DNA of 64,000 nucleotides from Pelolinea submarina (lineage in GTDB: Bacteria; Chloroflexota; Anaerolineae; Anaerolineales; Anaerolineaceae), in the NCBI RefSeq assembly GCF_003966975.1, contig NZ_AP018437.1, forward strand, positions 3,038,001 through 3,102,000. Reading direction: 5' to 3'. The translations under genes were made by a program, and so were the position numbers. Below are positions 23,454-34,017 of the stretch, piece by piece; positions within the stretch are counted from its first letter, which is position 1, and each line of letters opens with the position of its first letter. Below the pieces are notes generated by a model. It was not told the DNA's origin. It did no database searches and worked only from the letters and a program-made list of their open reading frames with translations.

Positions 23454-25143
23454 CAGGTTGCGCCTTTCTTTGATTATCGCCCCAAACCGGAAGCTGCAAG
23501 CGGTCCACCACGAACATGCTCAGCGCGCACACCGCCAGCAGGACCACTGACATGGCCATGGCCTGGCCGTAGTTGAGTGCGCCGGGCAGGGTCAAGTAAC
23601 GGTAGACCGCGATGGGCAGCGTGGGGATGTCCGGGCGGGTCAGGAAGGAAGTCGCGCCGAACTCGCCCAGCGAGATGGCGTAGGCGTACACGAATGCGGT
23701 CAGGGCCGAGCGCCAGATGATGGGCAATTCCACGCGGCGCCAGACCACGCGCTGCGAAGCGCCCAGCGTGCGCGCGGCCCATTTCAGGTTGGCCGGAATG
23801 GCATTGAGGGCCGGCTCGATCAGGTTGAGCACGAAGGGCAGCGCGATGAGCGCGTGCGCCAGCGGGATGAGCAGCGGATACCAGCGCAGCGCGCCGTAAC
23901 CGGTGCCGTAAGCCAGGTACAGCCCCAGTCCGAAAGTAACCGCCGAAGTGCCCAGTGGCAGCAGCACCAGCCAATTGAGCAGGCGGCTGAGTGTACGGCT
24001 GCCGCGCGCGGCGTTGGCCAGCAGCATACCCAACCCCAGCGCCAGGGCGGAAGCCGTCAGTGCGTACAGCAGCGAGTTTCGCAGGGCAATAATGGGCGGG
24101 ACGTAGAAAATGGATCGGCGGCTGTTGACGAACAACTGCCGGAAGTATTGCAAGGTTGGATGCCAACCGCTGTCATTCGAGGTGAAAAAAGCCTGCCCGA
24201 CCAGCGCGACCAGCGGCAATACCAGAAGGAAAATAAGGACGAAAGCCATAATCAGGACGAATAATTTTTCGACCGCTTTTTTGGGTTTGCGCAGGTTCTC
24301 CTGGTTGCCGCGCGGCATGACCGGCACGCTCAGTGAACGTCCCGTGGCGATGATCAACGCGGTGATACCCATGCAGAAGACCAACTGGATGAGCGAAAGC
24401 AGCCCGGCCAGGGGCAGGTTGAGGAACTGCATGGTCTGGATGTAGATCTCCACTTCCAGCGTGCTGAACTGCGGGCCACCCATCATCAGGATGACGCCGA
24501 AGCTGGTGAAGTCGAACAGGAACACCAGTAAAAAGGCCGAGATCAGCGCCGGGCGCAGCAGGGGCAGGGTCACGCTGCGGAAGACGCGCGCCGGGGAGGC
24601 GCCCAGCGTACGCGCGGCGTTCTCCAGGCGCAGGTCCACGCCCTCCCAGGCGGTCGAGACCACGCGAATGACGATGGAAGTGTTATAGAAGACATGCGCC
24701 AGCAGAATGGCCGTCAAGCTGTTTTGGATGCTGATGGGCGCCTGCTCCAGGTGGAAGAGCGCCATCAAACCCAGATTGAGCCAGCCGTGCGGACCTATCA
24801 GGGCATTGAAGCCGGCCGCCACCACCACGGTAGGCAGGATGAAAGGCAGCGTGGAAGCCACCCGCAGGAAGCCTTTGCCGCGGAATTGAAAGCGGCTGAA
24901 CAAAAAGGCCGCCGGCATGCCCAGCACCAGGGTCAGCAAAGTGGAAAGGGCGGCCTGGTAAAAGGTGAAACCGGCCGTGCGGCCCACCAGTCCCCAGTCC
25001 CAGCCGGTCAAACCGTTCTGGCGCCATTTTGAAAGCGCCAGAACGACTATTTTACCCATCGGGAAGAAGTAGAACGCCAGCAGAAAGCCCAGCGGCAGCA
25101 GCCACAGGGCCAGCTTGCCGGCGTTCCAACGTTTGGACGGCAT
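23446..25143 (-). CDS. thiP: Thiamine ABC transporter permease
   Basis: This 565-residue polytopic membrane protein consists of two fused permease halves, each with about six helices. Each half has an EAA-type loop that docks on the ATPase: 'ENAARTLGASPARVFRSVTL' in the first half and 'KWAARTLGASQRVVWRRVEL' in the second. The fused two-half architecture is that of ThiP and iron-type (FbpB) permeases. Thiamine is supported by the ThiB neighbour and the riboswitch. Its ATG shares one base with the thiB stop codon (TAATG). Confidence 0.92.
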
Positions 25144-26177
25144 TATTGCGCCATCAACTCCCGCCAGCCCGCGATCCAGGTTTCGCGGTTGACCTCGATT
25201 TCATCCATCGGCAGCGAAGCCGGGTGTTCGGGTACCTGGTTATACAGGGCGAACTCCTCAGGCAGCTGCGCATTCTGGTTGGCCGGGAATACGAACATGT
25301 TCAGGGGGATATCCTCCTGGAGGGTCGTACCGAGCATGAAATCCACGAACTTCTCGGCCAGGGCACGCTGTTGGGTGCCCTGCAGGATGCCCACGAACTC
25401 AATCTGGCGGAAGCACATGTTGTCGCCCACCAGCGAAGCCGTGGGAGCATCGGTCAGCGGCTCTTCGGCGTAGACCACTTCGACCGCCGGGCTGGTGCCG
25501 TAGGACACCACCATGGGTTGGCCGCCCTTGCCGGACGAACCGGAGAAGTTGGTGTAATAGGCGGTCTCCCAATCGTTGACCACCACCACGCCGTTGTCCT
25601 TCAGGCGCAGCCAATAATCCATATAACCATCCCCATATTGGGCGATGGTGGCAAACATGAAGGCCAGGCCGGTGGAAGAGACGGCCGGGTTTTCGACCAC
25701 CAGCAAACCGTCATATTCGGGTTTGGTCAGGTCTTCCAGTGAAGTCGGCAGGGCCAGGTTGTGCTCGGCAAAGTAAGCCTTGTCGTAGTTGACGCACACG
25801 TCGCCGTAATCCACCGGCAGGGCGCGATTCTGGTCATCCAGCTTAAGCGCATCGGGGATCTGGTCCAACAGCGGCGAAGCGTAGCTCTCGAAAATTCCTT
25901 CGCTTAGGGCACGCGACAGGAAGGTGTTATCCACACCGTAGAGCACGTCCGCCACCGGCGCGTCCTTGGAAAGCACCGCGCGGTTGAGCGTGCTGCCCGC
26001 ATCGCCGCTGAGCAGGAAGTTGACTTTGACGTTATTCTCTTGTTCAAATTGCGCAATGACGTCGTCGCTGACCTTGAACGAATCATGCGCCATGACGGTC
26101 AGAGCAGCCGGTTCTTTCTGGCAGGCGCTTAAAGCCAGTGCCAGAACCAACAAAACCAGATAAATCGTTTTCTTCAT
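25143..26177 (-). CDS. thiB: Thiamine-binding lipoprotein of ABC importer
   Basis: This is a 344-residue solute-binding protein. The lipoprotein signal peptide ends LSAC (Cys19), as expected for a binding protein tethered to the membrane. The mature part begins LTVMAHDSFKVSDDVIAQF and contains ADVLYGVDNTFLSRAL and PVDYGDVCVNYD, hallmarks of the ThiB/TbpA family. These bind thiamine and its phosphates between two lobes. Transcribed from the TPP riboswitch promoter behind thiamine diphosphokinase (25-base gap). Confidence 0.94.
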   Translation of the reverse strand: MKKTIYLVLLVLALALSACQKEPAALTVMAHDSFKVSDDVIAQFEQENNVKVNFLLSGDAGSTLNRAVLSKDAPVADVLYGVDNTFLSRALSEGIFESYASPLLDQIPDALKLDDQNRALPVDYGDVCVNYDKAYFAEHNLALPTSLEDLTKPEYDGLLVVENPAVSSTGLAFMFATIAQYGDGYMDYWLRLKDNGVVVVNDWETAYYTNFSGSSGKGGQPMVVSYGTSPAVEVVYAEEPLTDAPTASLVGDNMCFRQIEFVGILQGTQQRALAEKFVDFMLGTTLQEDIPLNMFVFPANQNAQLPEEFALYNQVPEHPASLPMDEIEVNRETWIAGWRELMAQ

Positions 26178-26202
26178 CAGTTACTCCTCGTAATTTGTGT
26201 AA

Positions 26203-26847
26203 TTATTGATTGTTCCGGCGGAGATGCACGCACAACAGCTCTCCGCTCTCGATCTCAACCGCGGCCTGGGCGGACAGCATGACGTTGCTGATGCCGCGCG
26301 TTTCGCCGGGGCTGAGGGTTTCCGCGTTCAACGGATATTGCAGTGCATGGGTGCGCACCCCTTTCACAACCGAAGCCTGGGGAATGAGCGAGACGATGTC
26401 GCCGGTGTGGCCGTGGATGGTGAGGTTCGCGGTGATCAGCCGCACCTCGGTCAGGCCGTCATCCAGGCTGACATCCATCCCGGAAAGTTCCGGCAGGCGC
26501 AGCAGGGCGATATTGGCCAAAGTTTGGTCCAGGCGCCCGCCCAGGGCTGCCGCCAGGAGGATACTCTCCGTGCCGCGTTCACGTGCCGCGCGCAGCGCCA
26601 ACTCCAGGTCGGTGAAGTCCTTCTCGGCAGGGAATTTGCGGATCTCCGTGGCGCCGCCCGCCAGCCATTCCACGTCTGGTTGGCTGACCGAGTCGAGATC
26701 GCCGATCAGGAGCTGCGGGCGCAGGTCCAAAGCGCGCAAGTGGCGCAAGCCGCCGTCGGCTGAGATGAGATAATCATCCGACCGCAGCAGCGCGCGCAGG
26801 CGCTCCGGCTGCTGCAACTCTCCATTGGCAAAGATCACTGCTCGCAT
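26203..26847 (-). CDS. thiN: Thiamine diphosphokinase
   Basis: Converts imported thiamine plus ATP to thiamine diphosphate and AMP. The thiamine pyrophosphokinase catalytic domain (about 20-130) shows ISADGGLRHL, LLIGDLDSV and KDFTDLELAL, with the aspartates that bind Mg-ATP. The C-terminal thiamine-binding beta-domain (about 140-210) follows, with DIVSLIPQA and GISNVML. Length (214 aa) is typical. The start ATG lies directly after the T-run of the riboswitch terminator. Being first in an operon with thiBPQ makes this a salvage (uptake plus pyrophosphorylation) unit. Confidence 0.95.
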   Translation of the reverse strand: MRAVIFANGELQQPERLRALLRSDDYLISADGGLRHLRALDLRPQLLIGDLDSVSQPDVEWLAGGATEIRKFPAEKDFTDLELALRAARERGTESILLAAALGGRLDQTLANIALLRLPELSGMDVSLDDGLTEVRLITANLTIHGHTGDIVSLIPQASVVKGVRTHALQYPLNAETLSPGETRGISNVMLSAQAAVEIESGELLCVHLRRNNQ

Positions 26848-26878
26848 AAAAAAAACTCCCTTACCATTGAAGGGAGTT
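26848..26878 (-). terminator. TPP-controlled intrinsic terminator (attenuator)
   Basis: On the minus strand a 9-bp stem (aactccctt / aagggagtt) with a 7-base loop is followed by a run of T that touches the thiN ATG. Its 5' arm is complementary to the 3' P1 region of the aptamer (agggagt, about 26893-26900), so ligand-free RNA can form an antiterminator. Confidence 0.9.
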
Positions 26879-26892
26879 TAAAGGCTATAAGA

Positions 26893-26981
26893 TACTCCCT
26901 CCGCCGGTATTATCCGGTTCAGGTTCTACGGGTCGAGAATTTTGCATTCTCCTCTCAGCCTGGCATTTCAGGCTCCCCGGT
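26893..26981 (-). promoter_or_regulatory. TPP riboswitch (THI element)
   Basis: On the minus strand the conserved blocks appear in order: 'ggggagcc', 'ggctgagagga', 'gacccgtagaacctga', 'ccggataataccgg' and 'cggagggagt'. 'CTGAGAGG' and 'ACCTGA..GGATAATACC' are the hallmark THI-box segments. It controls thiN-thiB-thiP-thiQ through the terminator that follows. Confidence 0.97.
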
Positions 26982-26996
26982 TCGGTTGTTAACTAC

Positions 26997-27025
26997 AGTT
27001 TAGGAGCTATTGGGCAATCTGTCAA
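26997..27025 (-). promoter_or_regulatory. Promoter of the thiamine operon
   Basis: On the minus strand a perfect TTGACA (27025-27020), a 17-base spacer and TAAACT (27002-26997) predict a start near 26990, just upstream of the THI element. Confidence 0.65.
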
Positions 27026-27062
27026 TAATAAAAATCTCAGAATACCTGCCAGTCATATCCTT

Positions 27063-27596
27063 TTAAAAATCTTCCTCAATAATGACATAGATTTTCTTGA
27101 TCAGCCATTGAACGAATTCAAACGCCACCATAGCCAGGATGATCGGTCCAACAATCGCCCAGATCGAATTGATCGTACGATCCGAAAAGAAGATCGGAAT
27201 AACACCAAAGATTGCGGTGACGCCTGACTCCTTGCTGCCGGTTCCGGAAAGACCGGCACAGCTCTTAAGAATGGAAATAATAGCCATGACGGAGGTCAGA
27301 ATAGCAGGGATGACCAGCATCACAATGAAAGCTACTTTGATCGAAGTTTTAGTCTTCTTTTTTTTCTGTGTAGAAACCTCAATGCCTTTGGCTTCATTAT
27401 TTTTAATAACCATTCCTTGGATCAAGCTATATAGGAAGTATGCCAATGGTATTTCGAGAACCAGGTCTATCAAAATAACCTGGATCATAGAATTCACATC
27501 CTCTCCTACCAGAAATGGGAGTATGGAACACTCGACCAGAACGAAGGCGCACAAAACGATCATAACGATCAATAGGGTTTTCAGGCGTTTGCTCAT
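27063..27596 (-). CDS. Four-helix membrane protein of unknown function
   Basis: This 177-residue protein has four predicted membrane segments, at about 8-28, 36-62, 87-110 and 125-165. A charged cytoplasmic loop after the second (STQKKKKTKTSIK) makes that side positive. No recognisable family motif is seen. The start ATG has a good AGGAGG site 10 bases upstream, and TATAAT-like sequences lie about 100 bases upstream. It stands alone between the thiamine operon and the next minus-strand gene. Base composition is noticeably lower in GC than its neighbours, which may indicate a separate origin. Confidence 0.7.
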   Translation of the reverse strand: MSKRLKTLLIVMIVLCAFVLVECSILPFLVGEDVNSMIQVILIDLVLEIPLAYFLYSLIQGMVIKNNEAKGIEVSTQKKKKTKTSIKVAFIVMLVIPAILTSVMAIISILKSCAGLSGTGSKESGVTAIFGVIPIFFSDRTINSIWAIVGPIILAMVAFEFVQWLIKKIYVIIEEDF

Positions 27597-27719
27597 GGGT
27601 TGATTTCCTCCTCAGCTTGGTTTTGACAACAAACTCTTTGTAAAAAGATGTGCAAGATCGATCCATGCACATAATAAATTATACAATTTGTTTCTGTATT
27701 TATTACATTAGAGGGGTTT

Positions 27720-28277
27720 TTATTGGGGGTCTTTAACGGTCAGGGTAATCTGACAGGAGTCTGATCCTGCTTCACTGCCGGCATAGTTCAATTGGTAATT
27801 CTTTCGTGAATCGAGCCAGGTGCAAAATTCTTCCAGCAAACCGAAATGGTAGTAGATCGCGTAGGTCTGCTGCGCAGGTTGGACCTGCCAGGCATAGGTC
27901 AGCCCACCCTGCGCTGCCACTTCGGCGCTCAGGTCCAATTCACTACTGACACGCTGCGCCAGCACACCCAGAGAAGACAGGAAACGCTTATCCAAGGGTT
28001 TGAGGCGATTCTCAATAGTGCCCAGCTCGGAGATATCGCTGAAATAACGCCGTAGGAAAATGAGGGAAGCCCGCCCCATGCGGATCAACAATCCCATGGC
28101 AGTCTGCGGGTTATATTTGCGCGCCAGAACCACGCCCATATCCTCCAATGAGAAACGCGAGGCATCCGCCGAAATGAGGGTGGGAAAGCCCATCTCTTTC
28201 AGAGTTGTGAAGGCTTCCTTTTCACCCAATATTTCTACCGCTGCCTGGCAGATGGCGTCTACAAAATAATTCTCCAT
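27720..28277 (-). CDS. Conserved hypothetical protein, weakly V4R-like
   Basis: This 185-residue soluble protein has no signal peptide. The N-terminal half is helical (FVDAICQAAVEILGEKEA, VLARKYNPQTAMGLLIRMGRAS). The C-terminal half has short strands with a helix in the pattern FGLLEEFCTWLDSRKNYQLNY followed by SDSCQITLTV. The late 'helix then Cys-containing strand' arrangement recalls the 4-vinyl-reductase (V4R) small-molecule-binding fold, but the similarity is too faint for a firm call. It is divergent from the gene at 28455. Confidence 0.65.
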   Translation of the reverse strand: MENYFVDAICQAAVEILGEKEAFTTLKEMGFPTLISADASRFSLEDMGVVLARKYNPQTAMGLLIRMGRASLIFLRRYFSDISELGTIENRLKPLDKRFLSSLGVLAQRVSSELDLSAEVAAQGGLTYAWQVQPAQQTYAIYYHFGLLEEFCTWLDSRKNYQLNYAGSEAGSDSCQITLTVKDPQ

Positions 28278-28454
28278 TATCGGCGTTTTCTTTCTTTTTA
28301 TGTGCTCCAGTATAATAGCAGATTATGTCCAAATTGGATAAAAATGTCCAGCCCTGATCAGAATTTTAAGTAATGCCGGTTTAATCGCCACAATGACTCT
28401 GGCGGTCTGCCAAAAGAAATCATAACAGATTATTTCTTAAGCTATTATAAAGTC

Positions 28455-30083
28455 ATGCCAACTTTAATTGAAAGCATCATCGATTACGAGCCCGACCAGC
28501 TGGATATGCTGGCCGAGCAGTGGGGCATCCAGCAGGAATTGGATCCCGCCAAGTCTGCCGCGCGCCAGATCGCCGCGCGCTTGCAGGACCGTGAGCTGTT
28601 CGATGAAGTGCTGCAAGCCCTGCCGGACAAGGCCTATCAAGCATTGCTGCGCCTGGCACGCTCCGGCGGGAGGCAGCCCTTGGACCAATTCCAGCGCGTT
28701 TTCGGCGAGCTGCGTGAGATGGGGGCAGCCCGGCGCGAGAAAGTGCGCCCCGACCGCAATCCGGGTTCCATTACCGAAAAGCTGTACTACAGCGGTTTCA
28801 TCGCGCGCGCCTTCCTGCGCGAGGGCGGCCAGCCGCAGGAATTTATTTACCTCCCGGAGGAATTCCAACAGTTTATGAGCGCCGAAATTGAGCGGCTGGA
28901 ATCGGATAATATTCCGGCACTGCCCAACTACACCCCTGCGCGTGTCTACACCGCCAGCGACATCATTTTGGAGCACGCCTGCACGCTATTGGCCGGCCTG
29001 CGCAAGGGCCTGGCACCTGAACAAATCGCGCTGGTTAACCCGCAGGTTCCGGTAGATTTCCTGCAGACGCTTTTATCCGAAGCCGGACTGCTAAACGGCG
29101 GCAAACCCGACCCGGAGCGCATTGGCGCTTTCCTGGAAGCGCCGCACGCGCGCTCCTTTTCCACGTTGAACCAGGTCTGGCAGCACAGTACGGCTGTCAA
29201 CGAGACGAAATTACTGCAGCACCTGGCATTCGAGGGTACACTTAAAATCAACACCCTGCAATTGCGCCAGCGCCTGCTGGCCCTGTTCGCGCCCCTGCCC
29301 GCCGGGCAGTGGTTCGACCTGGACGAGTTCAGCGGCTGGATCAAACAGCGCCAGCCGGATTTTCTGCGCAGCGCGGGAGATTACGACAGTTGGATTATCC
29401 AGCACAAAGAGAAAGGTTTTTACCTCAAGGGCTTTGAACATTGGGATGAAGTCGAAGGCGAATTGCTGAAAGCGGCGTTGACTGGGCCTTTCTTCTGGCT
29501 GGGTCTGGTGGATTTGGGCACACGCAGCAAGAGTGGCAAAGCCCAGCTTTTCCGGCGCTCCGCCTGGACTGAGGCGCTGCTCGAAGGGCAAACACTCGAA
29601 TACGCACCGGCAGAGGTCGATAGCTTCGCGCTCAACAAAGACGGGGGCCTGCTGGTGGAACGCGGATTTCCGCTCAGCCTGCGCTATCAGCTGGCGCGTT
29701 TTTGCGATTGGGGCTTGGAAAAGAAAGGCAAGTACAGCTACCGCATCAGCCCGCCCGCCCTGCAGGAAGCCCTGCGCCAGGGCTTGCAGGTTAACCAGCT
29801 GATTGTGTTGATCAACAAACACGCGCGTAAACCACTGCCGCCCAACATTCCGCAAGCGCTGGAACGCTGGAAGCAGCATGAACTGGAAGCGGTTTTCGAG
29901 CAGCCGGTGCTGCTGCGCGTGCGTTCAGCCGTCATTCTCGATCAATTATTGGCTACACGCAGCGGCAATACGCTGACGCGCCTGAACGATACCACCGCTG
30001 TGGTCAAAAGCGGCAGCGTGCAGGCTCTCAAAGAAGCCCTGCTGGATATGGGCATCCTGGCGGATGTACGCCTGGAAGTATAA
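28455..30083 (+). CDS. Helicase-associated protein (XPB/Ssl2 N-terminal-like domain)
   Basis: This 542-residue protein starts with helical repeats (PDKAYQALLRLARSGGRQPLDQF) and is followed by winged-helix-like modules. It ends in the segment 'ISPPALQEALRQGLQVNQLI', 'LPPNIPQALERWKQHE', 'VKSGSVQALKEALLDMGI'. This layout is that of bacterial XPB/Ssl2 N-terminal (Helicase_C_3) proteins, which resemble the damage-recognition/regulatory part of XPB. No Walker A or DEAD box is present, so it is not itself a helicase. A TATTAT box (28443-28448) ends 6 bases before the ATG with no ribosome site, suggesting leaderless translation. A helicase partner is not in the window. Confidence 0.7.
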   Translation: MPTLIESIIDYEPDQLDMLAEQWGIQQELDPAKSAARQIAARLQDRELFDEVLQALPDKAYQALLRLARSGGRQPLDQFQRVFGELREMGAARREKVRPDRNPGSITEKLYYSGFIARAFLREGGQPQEFIYLPEEFQQFMSAEIERLESDNIPALPNYTPARVYTASDIILEHACTLLAGLRKGLAPEQIALVNPQVPVDFLQTLLSEAGLLNGGKPDPERIGAFLEAPHARSFSTLNQVWQHSTAVNETKLLQHLAFEGTLKINTLQLRQRLLALFAPLPAGQWFDLDEFSGWIKQRQPDFLRSAGDYDSWIIQHKEKGFYLKGFEHWDEVEGELLKAALTGPFFWLGLVDLGTRSKSGKAQLFRRSAWTEALLEGQTLEYAPAEVDSFALNKDGGLLVERGFPLSLRYQLARFCDWGLEKKGKYSYRISPPALQEALRQGLQVNQLIVLINKHARKPLPPNIPQALERWKQHELEAVFEQPVLLRVRSAVILDQLLATRSGNTLTRLNDTTAVVKSGSVQALKEALLDMGILADVRLEV

Positions 30084-30127
30084 TGAATTTGTAAACCGAA
30101 ACCTGAAATTACACACGAGGAAATCGC

Positions 30128-31306
<1,179 letters not shown>

Positions 31307-31311
31307 TAGTT

Positions 31312-31380
31312 TTTGCCACAGATACACACAGATAACAGCAGAAGATCTTTTTATATTGGATTCACACGGATAAAAACTGA
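31312..31380. repeat. Copy of the 'cacagat' dispersed repeat
   Basis: 'ttgccacagatacacacag' is followed by 'gattcacacggataaaaac', matching modules at 1075-1136 and 12720-12790. It lies immediately after the stop of the acetyltransferase gene and before its terminator. Confidence 0.6.
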
Positions 31381-31397
31381 ACTCCAATTATTTAGTA

Positions 31398-31430
31398 AAA
31401 CAGCCAGTCTATTAGACCGGCTGTTTTTTA
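31398..31430 (+). terminator. Intrinsic terminator of the glycine C-acetyltransferase gene
   Basis: A 13-bp stem with one wobble (aaacagccagtct / agaccggctgttt, 31398-31410 and 31414-31426) is followed by a T-run. Confidence 0.88.
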
Positions 31431-31494
31431 TTAACTATCTTTACCTGTCATTCCGAGCGAACGAAGTGAGAGAGGAATCTCGGCCGGATTTCTG

Positions 31495-32130
31495 AATCCC
31501 CCTCACCTCTGGTCCTCTCCCCCGAGGGAATGCTGCGCAATCCCTCAAGGGAGAGGAAGAATACGTGGGTCGCCTTCCCGAATTTGTCATTGCGAGCTCT
31601 GATTTGTTCCATACATTCAGGCACACCAAAGGGTGCAGGGAAATACCCGACCCACCCTGTTTTTGTAGGTCACACATTCCTGTGTGACACAAAGACGTGC
31701 CTTTTTTATTACCCCTTCGCTCAAGCGATTTTTTAACCACAGATTACAGCAGACAATCCCCCTCACCTCTGGTCCTCTCCCCCGAGGGAATGCTGCGCAA
31801 TCCCTCAAGGGAGAGGAAGAATACGTGGGTCGCCTTCCCGAATTTGTCATTGCGAGCTCTGATTTGTTCCATACATTCAGGCACACCAAAGGGTGCAGGG
31901 AAATACCCGACCCACCCTGTTTTTGTAGGTCACACATTCCTGTGTGACACAAAGACGTGCCTTTTTTATTACCCCTTCGCTCAAGCGATTTTTTAACCAC
32001 ATATAACGGCAGATAATCCCCCTCACCTCTGGTCCTCTCCCCCGAGGGAATGCTGCGCAATCCCTCAAGGGAGAGGATGAAAACGTGGGACACCTTCCCA
32101 AATTTGTCATTGCGAGCTCACCGCAGGTGA
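31495..32130. repeat. 260-bp tandem duplication, about 2.4 copies
   Basis: Copy 1 (31495-31754) and copy 2 (31755-32014) are almost identical and exactly 260 bases apart. A third copy starts at 32015 and diverges after about 100 bases. Each unit contains 'ccctcacctctggtcctctc', a 'gagggaatgctgcgcaatcc' palindrome-like part, 'gtcattgcgagctc' and 'ttttttaaccaca'. These are the same modules as the dispersed repeats elsewhere. All open frames here are spurious. The rest of 31307-32322 (31441-31494 and 32131-32280) consists of further fragments of the same modules; no gene is seen. Confidence 0.9.
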
Positions 32131-32290
32131 GCGAAGCAATCTCAGTATCTGGCTGGAGATGTTACTTAATCAAATTGGATAGCCATAAAAAGAAATTAGC
32201 ATATCTGGTAATCGGGCCGGGATCCTCTTCCCCGAGGGAATGCTCCGCGAACGCGGACTTCCTCCGCTCAGGATGACAATAAGGGTTAAA

Positions 32291-32319
32291 ACAAAAACTC
32301 CGCCGGGTGGCGGAGTTTT
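32291..32319 (-). terminator. Intrinsic terminator of the DUF1232 gene
   Basis: An 11-bp perfect stem (aaaactccgcc / ggcggagtttt) lies 4 bases after the DUF1232 stop and is followed on the minus strand by a T-rich tract (TTTTTGTTTT). The flanking A and T tracts make it potentially bidirectional. Confidence 0.88.
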
Positions 32320-32322
32320 ATA

Positions 32323-32631
32323 TTAGTCTTTGAATTCGGCGTCGATCACATCCTCGTCCGGCGCGGCGGGGGGTTGGACAGGTTGGCCGCGCAGCTCCGC
32401 CAGGTGCTCTGCCACGATGTCCTTGGGGCACATCTCAATGAACACATCCATGCCCAGGTACATCAAAATGGCATCGTCGATAGGCCCGATCAACAGGTCC
32501 ATGGGCACGATGAAATACACCAAACAGGAAATGGGAATCAACTTCAACCAGAAGCTGACACGATAATCTTTTACCAAACGGAAGGTCAACTTGACCTTCT
32601 CTACAATATCAGCAAAGAAATACTTGTTCAT
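32323..32631 (-). CDS. DUF1232 (YkvA-like) small membrane protein
   Basis: This protein of about 102 residues has the DUF1232 pattern: 'LIPISCLVYFIVPMDLLIGPIDDAILMYLG', a membrane-associated hairpin with the conserved Asp residues (P-D-L and I-D-D). The tail is Pro/Ala/Asp-rich. Function is unknown. The ATG at 32631 is preferred over an upstream GTG that adds six residues outside the domain. Confidence 0.85.
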   Translation of the reverse strand: MNKYFFADIVEKVKLTFRLVKDYRVSFWLKLIPISCLVYFIVPMDLLIGPIDDAILMYLGMDVFIEMCPKDIVAEHLAELRGQPVQPPAAPDEDVIDAEFKD

Positions 32632-32669
32632 AAGGCAATAGTTTAGCACAAATTAAATACAATTTCGGG

Positions 32670-33188
32670 CTATTCCGGCGGGTAGACCTTCTCCGGTTCA
32701 TGGCGGCGTTTGGGGCGCTCAATCAGCTCGATGGTCACGCCCAGGGTCTCTTGCGTGTCCAGATAGGCGTAATGCCCGTCGCCGTCCAGCCCAAAGCCGG
32801 AACCATCCTGGATCATCTCCAGTCCGGCCGCGCGCGCCTGCTCCAATGCCGCCTGCATGTCCTCGACCAGCACGCCCAGGTGCTGCAGGCCGTAACCGTG
32901 CTCGGCGATGAAATCCTCGTAAATGGACTCCCCTTCCAGCGGCTGGATCAGCTCGATGCGCATATCGCCAAAGTAAGACAGTGCCACGCGGAAACTGTGC
33001 TCACTGGGTTGGCCGTGGTAGCTCATCTCTTTCACCAATGGCTTGCCGTAGGTGTAAAAAGTCCATCCATCGATGCCAAATAGTTTATGGTACTGTTCAA
33101 CGGTCTCTTCCAGGTTTTTCACAACCATGGCAATTTGAGCAATTCCATTGTTTAAAAAGGGTAAAGGCAGCGGGGAATTCGAGGCCAT
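32670..33188 (-). CDS. VOC protein related to methylmalonyl-CoA epimerase
   Basis: This 172-residue protein has two beta-alpha-beta-beta-beta modules. It begins GIAQIAMVVKNLEETVEQY with the first metal-ligand position, continues MRIELIQPLEGES, then GLQHLGVLVEDMQAAL with a His, and ends VTIELIERP. The order H/Q...E...H...E matches methylmalonyl-CoA epimerase and lactoylglutathione lyase relatives. No methylmalonyl-CoA mutase gene is near, so the substrate is open. It is 39 bases before the DUF1232 gene in the same direction. Confidence 0.82.
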   Translation of the reverse strand: MASNSPLPLPFLNNGIAQIAMVVKNLEETVEQYHKLFGIDGWTFYTYGKPLVKEMSYHGQPSEHSFRVALSYFGDMRIELIQPLEGESIYEDFIAEHGYGLQHLGVLVEDMQAALEQARAAGLEMIQDGSGFGLDGDGHYAYLDTQETLGVTIELIERPKRRHEPEKVYPPE

Positions 33189-33222
33189 ACGAGCATCCTT
33201 TCCCAGGATTCAGTCTGGACGA

Positions 33223-34017
33223 CTAATCCTGCTTGAACATGCGCTTTCGGCGCCAGCGGATGAAAGGCGCGGCCAGCTTGCGGATGTAGTACTTCAACAC
33301 GATGGGTGCCAGAAACGAGCCGCCCTCGCGGTAATGCACACGCAGCATCTCCGGCCAGCAGCGGTCATCCGCCGCAATGGTCTTTGCGTCGGCGTGCAGG
33401 CGGAAATTGGCCCACACGCGCCCCTCCAAATAGCGCAATTCAGAGACGGCCGCCAGGCGCGTCCACAGGTCGTAGTCCATGGCAAAGAAGAAACTGTCAT
33501 CCAGCGGGCCAACCTGATCCCACAGGGATTTACGGAAGAAGGAGGCCTGCTGGGGAATGTGCACGTAACCCTTACGCAGCTTTTTCAAATCGGTTTGCGC
33601 AGCCGGGAAATTGCCAATCACGCGGCTTTTTTCATCAATGTAATGGGCATCGCCGTACACCAGCCCCACCTCGGGGTGCTCGCTCAGGAACGCCACCGCT
33701 TCAGCTACAGCCTGCGGTTCGAGCGTATCATCCGAATTCAACCAGGCAATGATCTCACCTGTAGCGCGCGCAAAGCCCTTGTTGATGGCGTCCGTCTGGC
33801 CTTTATCCTTAACGGATTCCCAATAGGCCAACTTATCGGCGTACTTCTTGATCACATCCAGGCTGTTGTCGGTTGAACCGCCGTCGATCAGGATGTACTC
33901 AATGTTGGGATAGGTCTGCCCCAACACGGATTGGATGGTTTCTTCCAGATAACCGGCCTGGTTGTATGAAGGGGTGATGATGGACACCAACGGCGCCCGC
34001 GGATCGTTCACTTTCAC
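33223..34017 (-). CDS. Family 2 glycosyltransferase
   Basis: GT-A fold, 264 residues. The nucleotide-sugar-binding start is VSIITPSYNQAGYLEETI and IEYILIDGGSTDNS, with the DxD-type motif in AWLNSDDTL and an acceptor-side motif in FFAMDYDLWTRLA. It transfers a sugar from a nucleotide donor in the cytoplasm. It starts with GTG overlapping the stop of the membrane glycosyltransferase by 4 bases, showing translational coupling. It is the last gene of the minus-strand glycan locus. It closely resembles the GT2 protein at 35500-36498. Confidence 0.92.
   Translation of the reverse strand: MKVNDPRAPLVSIITPSYNQAGYLEETIQSVLGQTYPNIEYILIDGGSTDNSLDVIKKYADKLAYWESVKDKGQTDAINKGFARATGEIIAWLNSDDTLEPQAVAEAVAFLSEHPEVGLVYGDAHYIDEKSRVIGNFPAAQTDLKKLRKGYVHIPQQASFFRKSLWDQVGPLDDSFFFAMDYDLWTRLAAVSELRYLEGRVWANFRLHADAKTIAADDRCWPEMLRVHYREGGSFLAPIVLKYYIRKLAAPFIRWRRKRMFKQD

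Noticed and set aside
31495..32130. CRISPR array or insertion sequence
   Set aside because: Units are 260 bp, tandem and adjacent, with no spacers, no cas genes, no transposase and no terminal inverted repeats.
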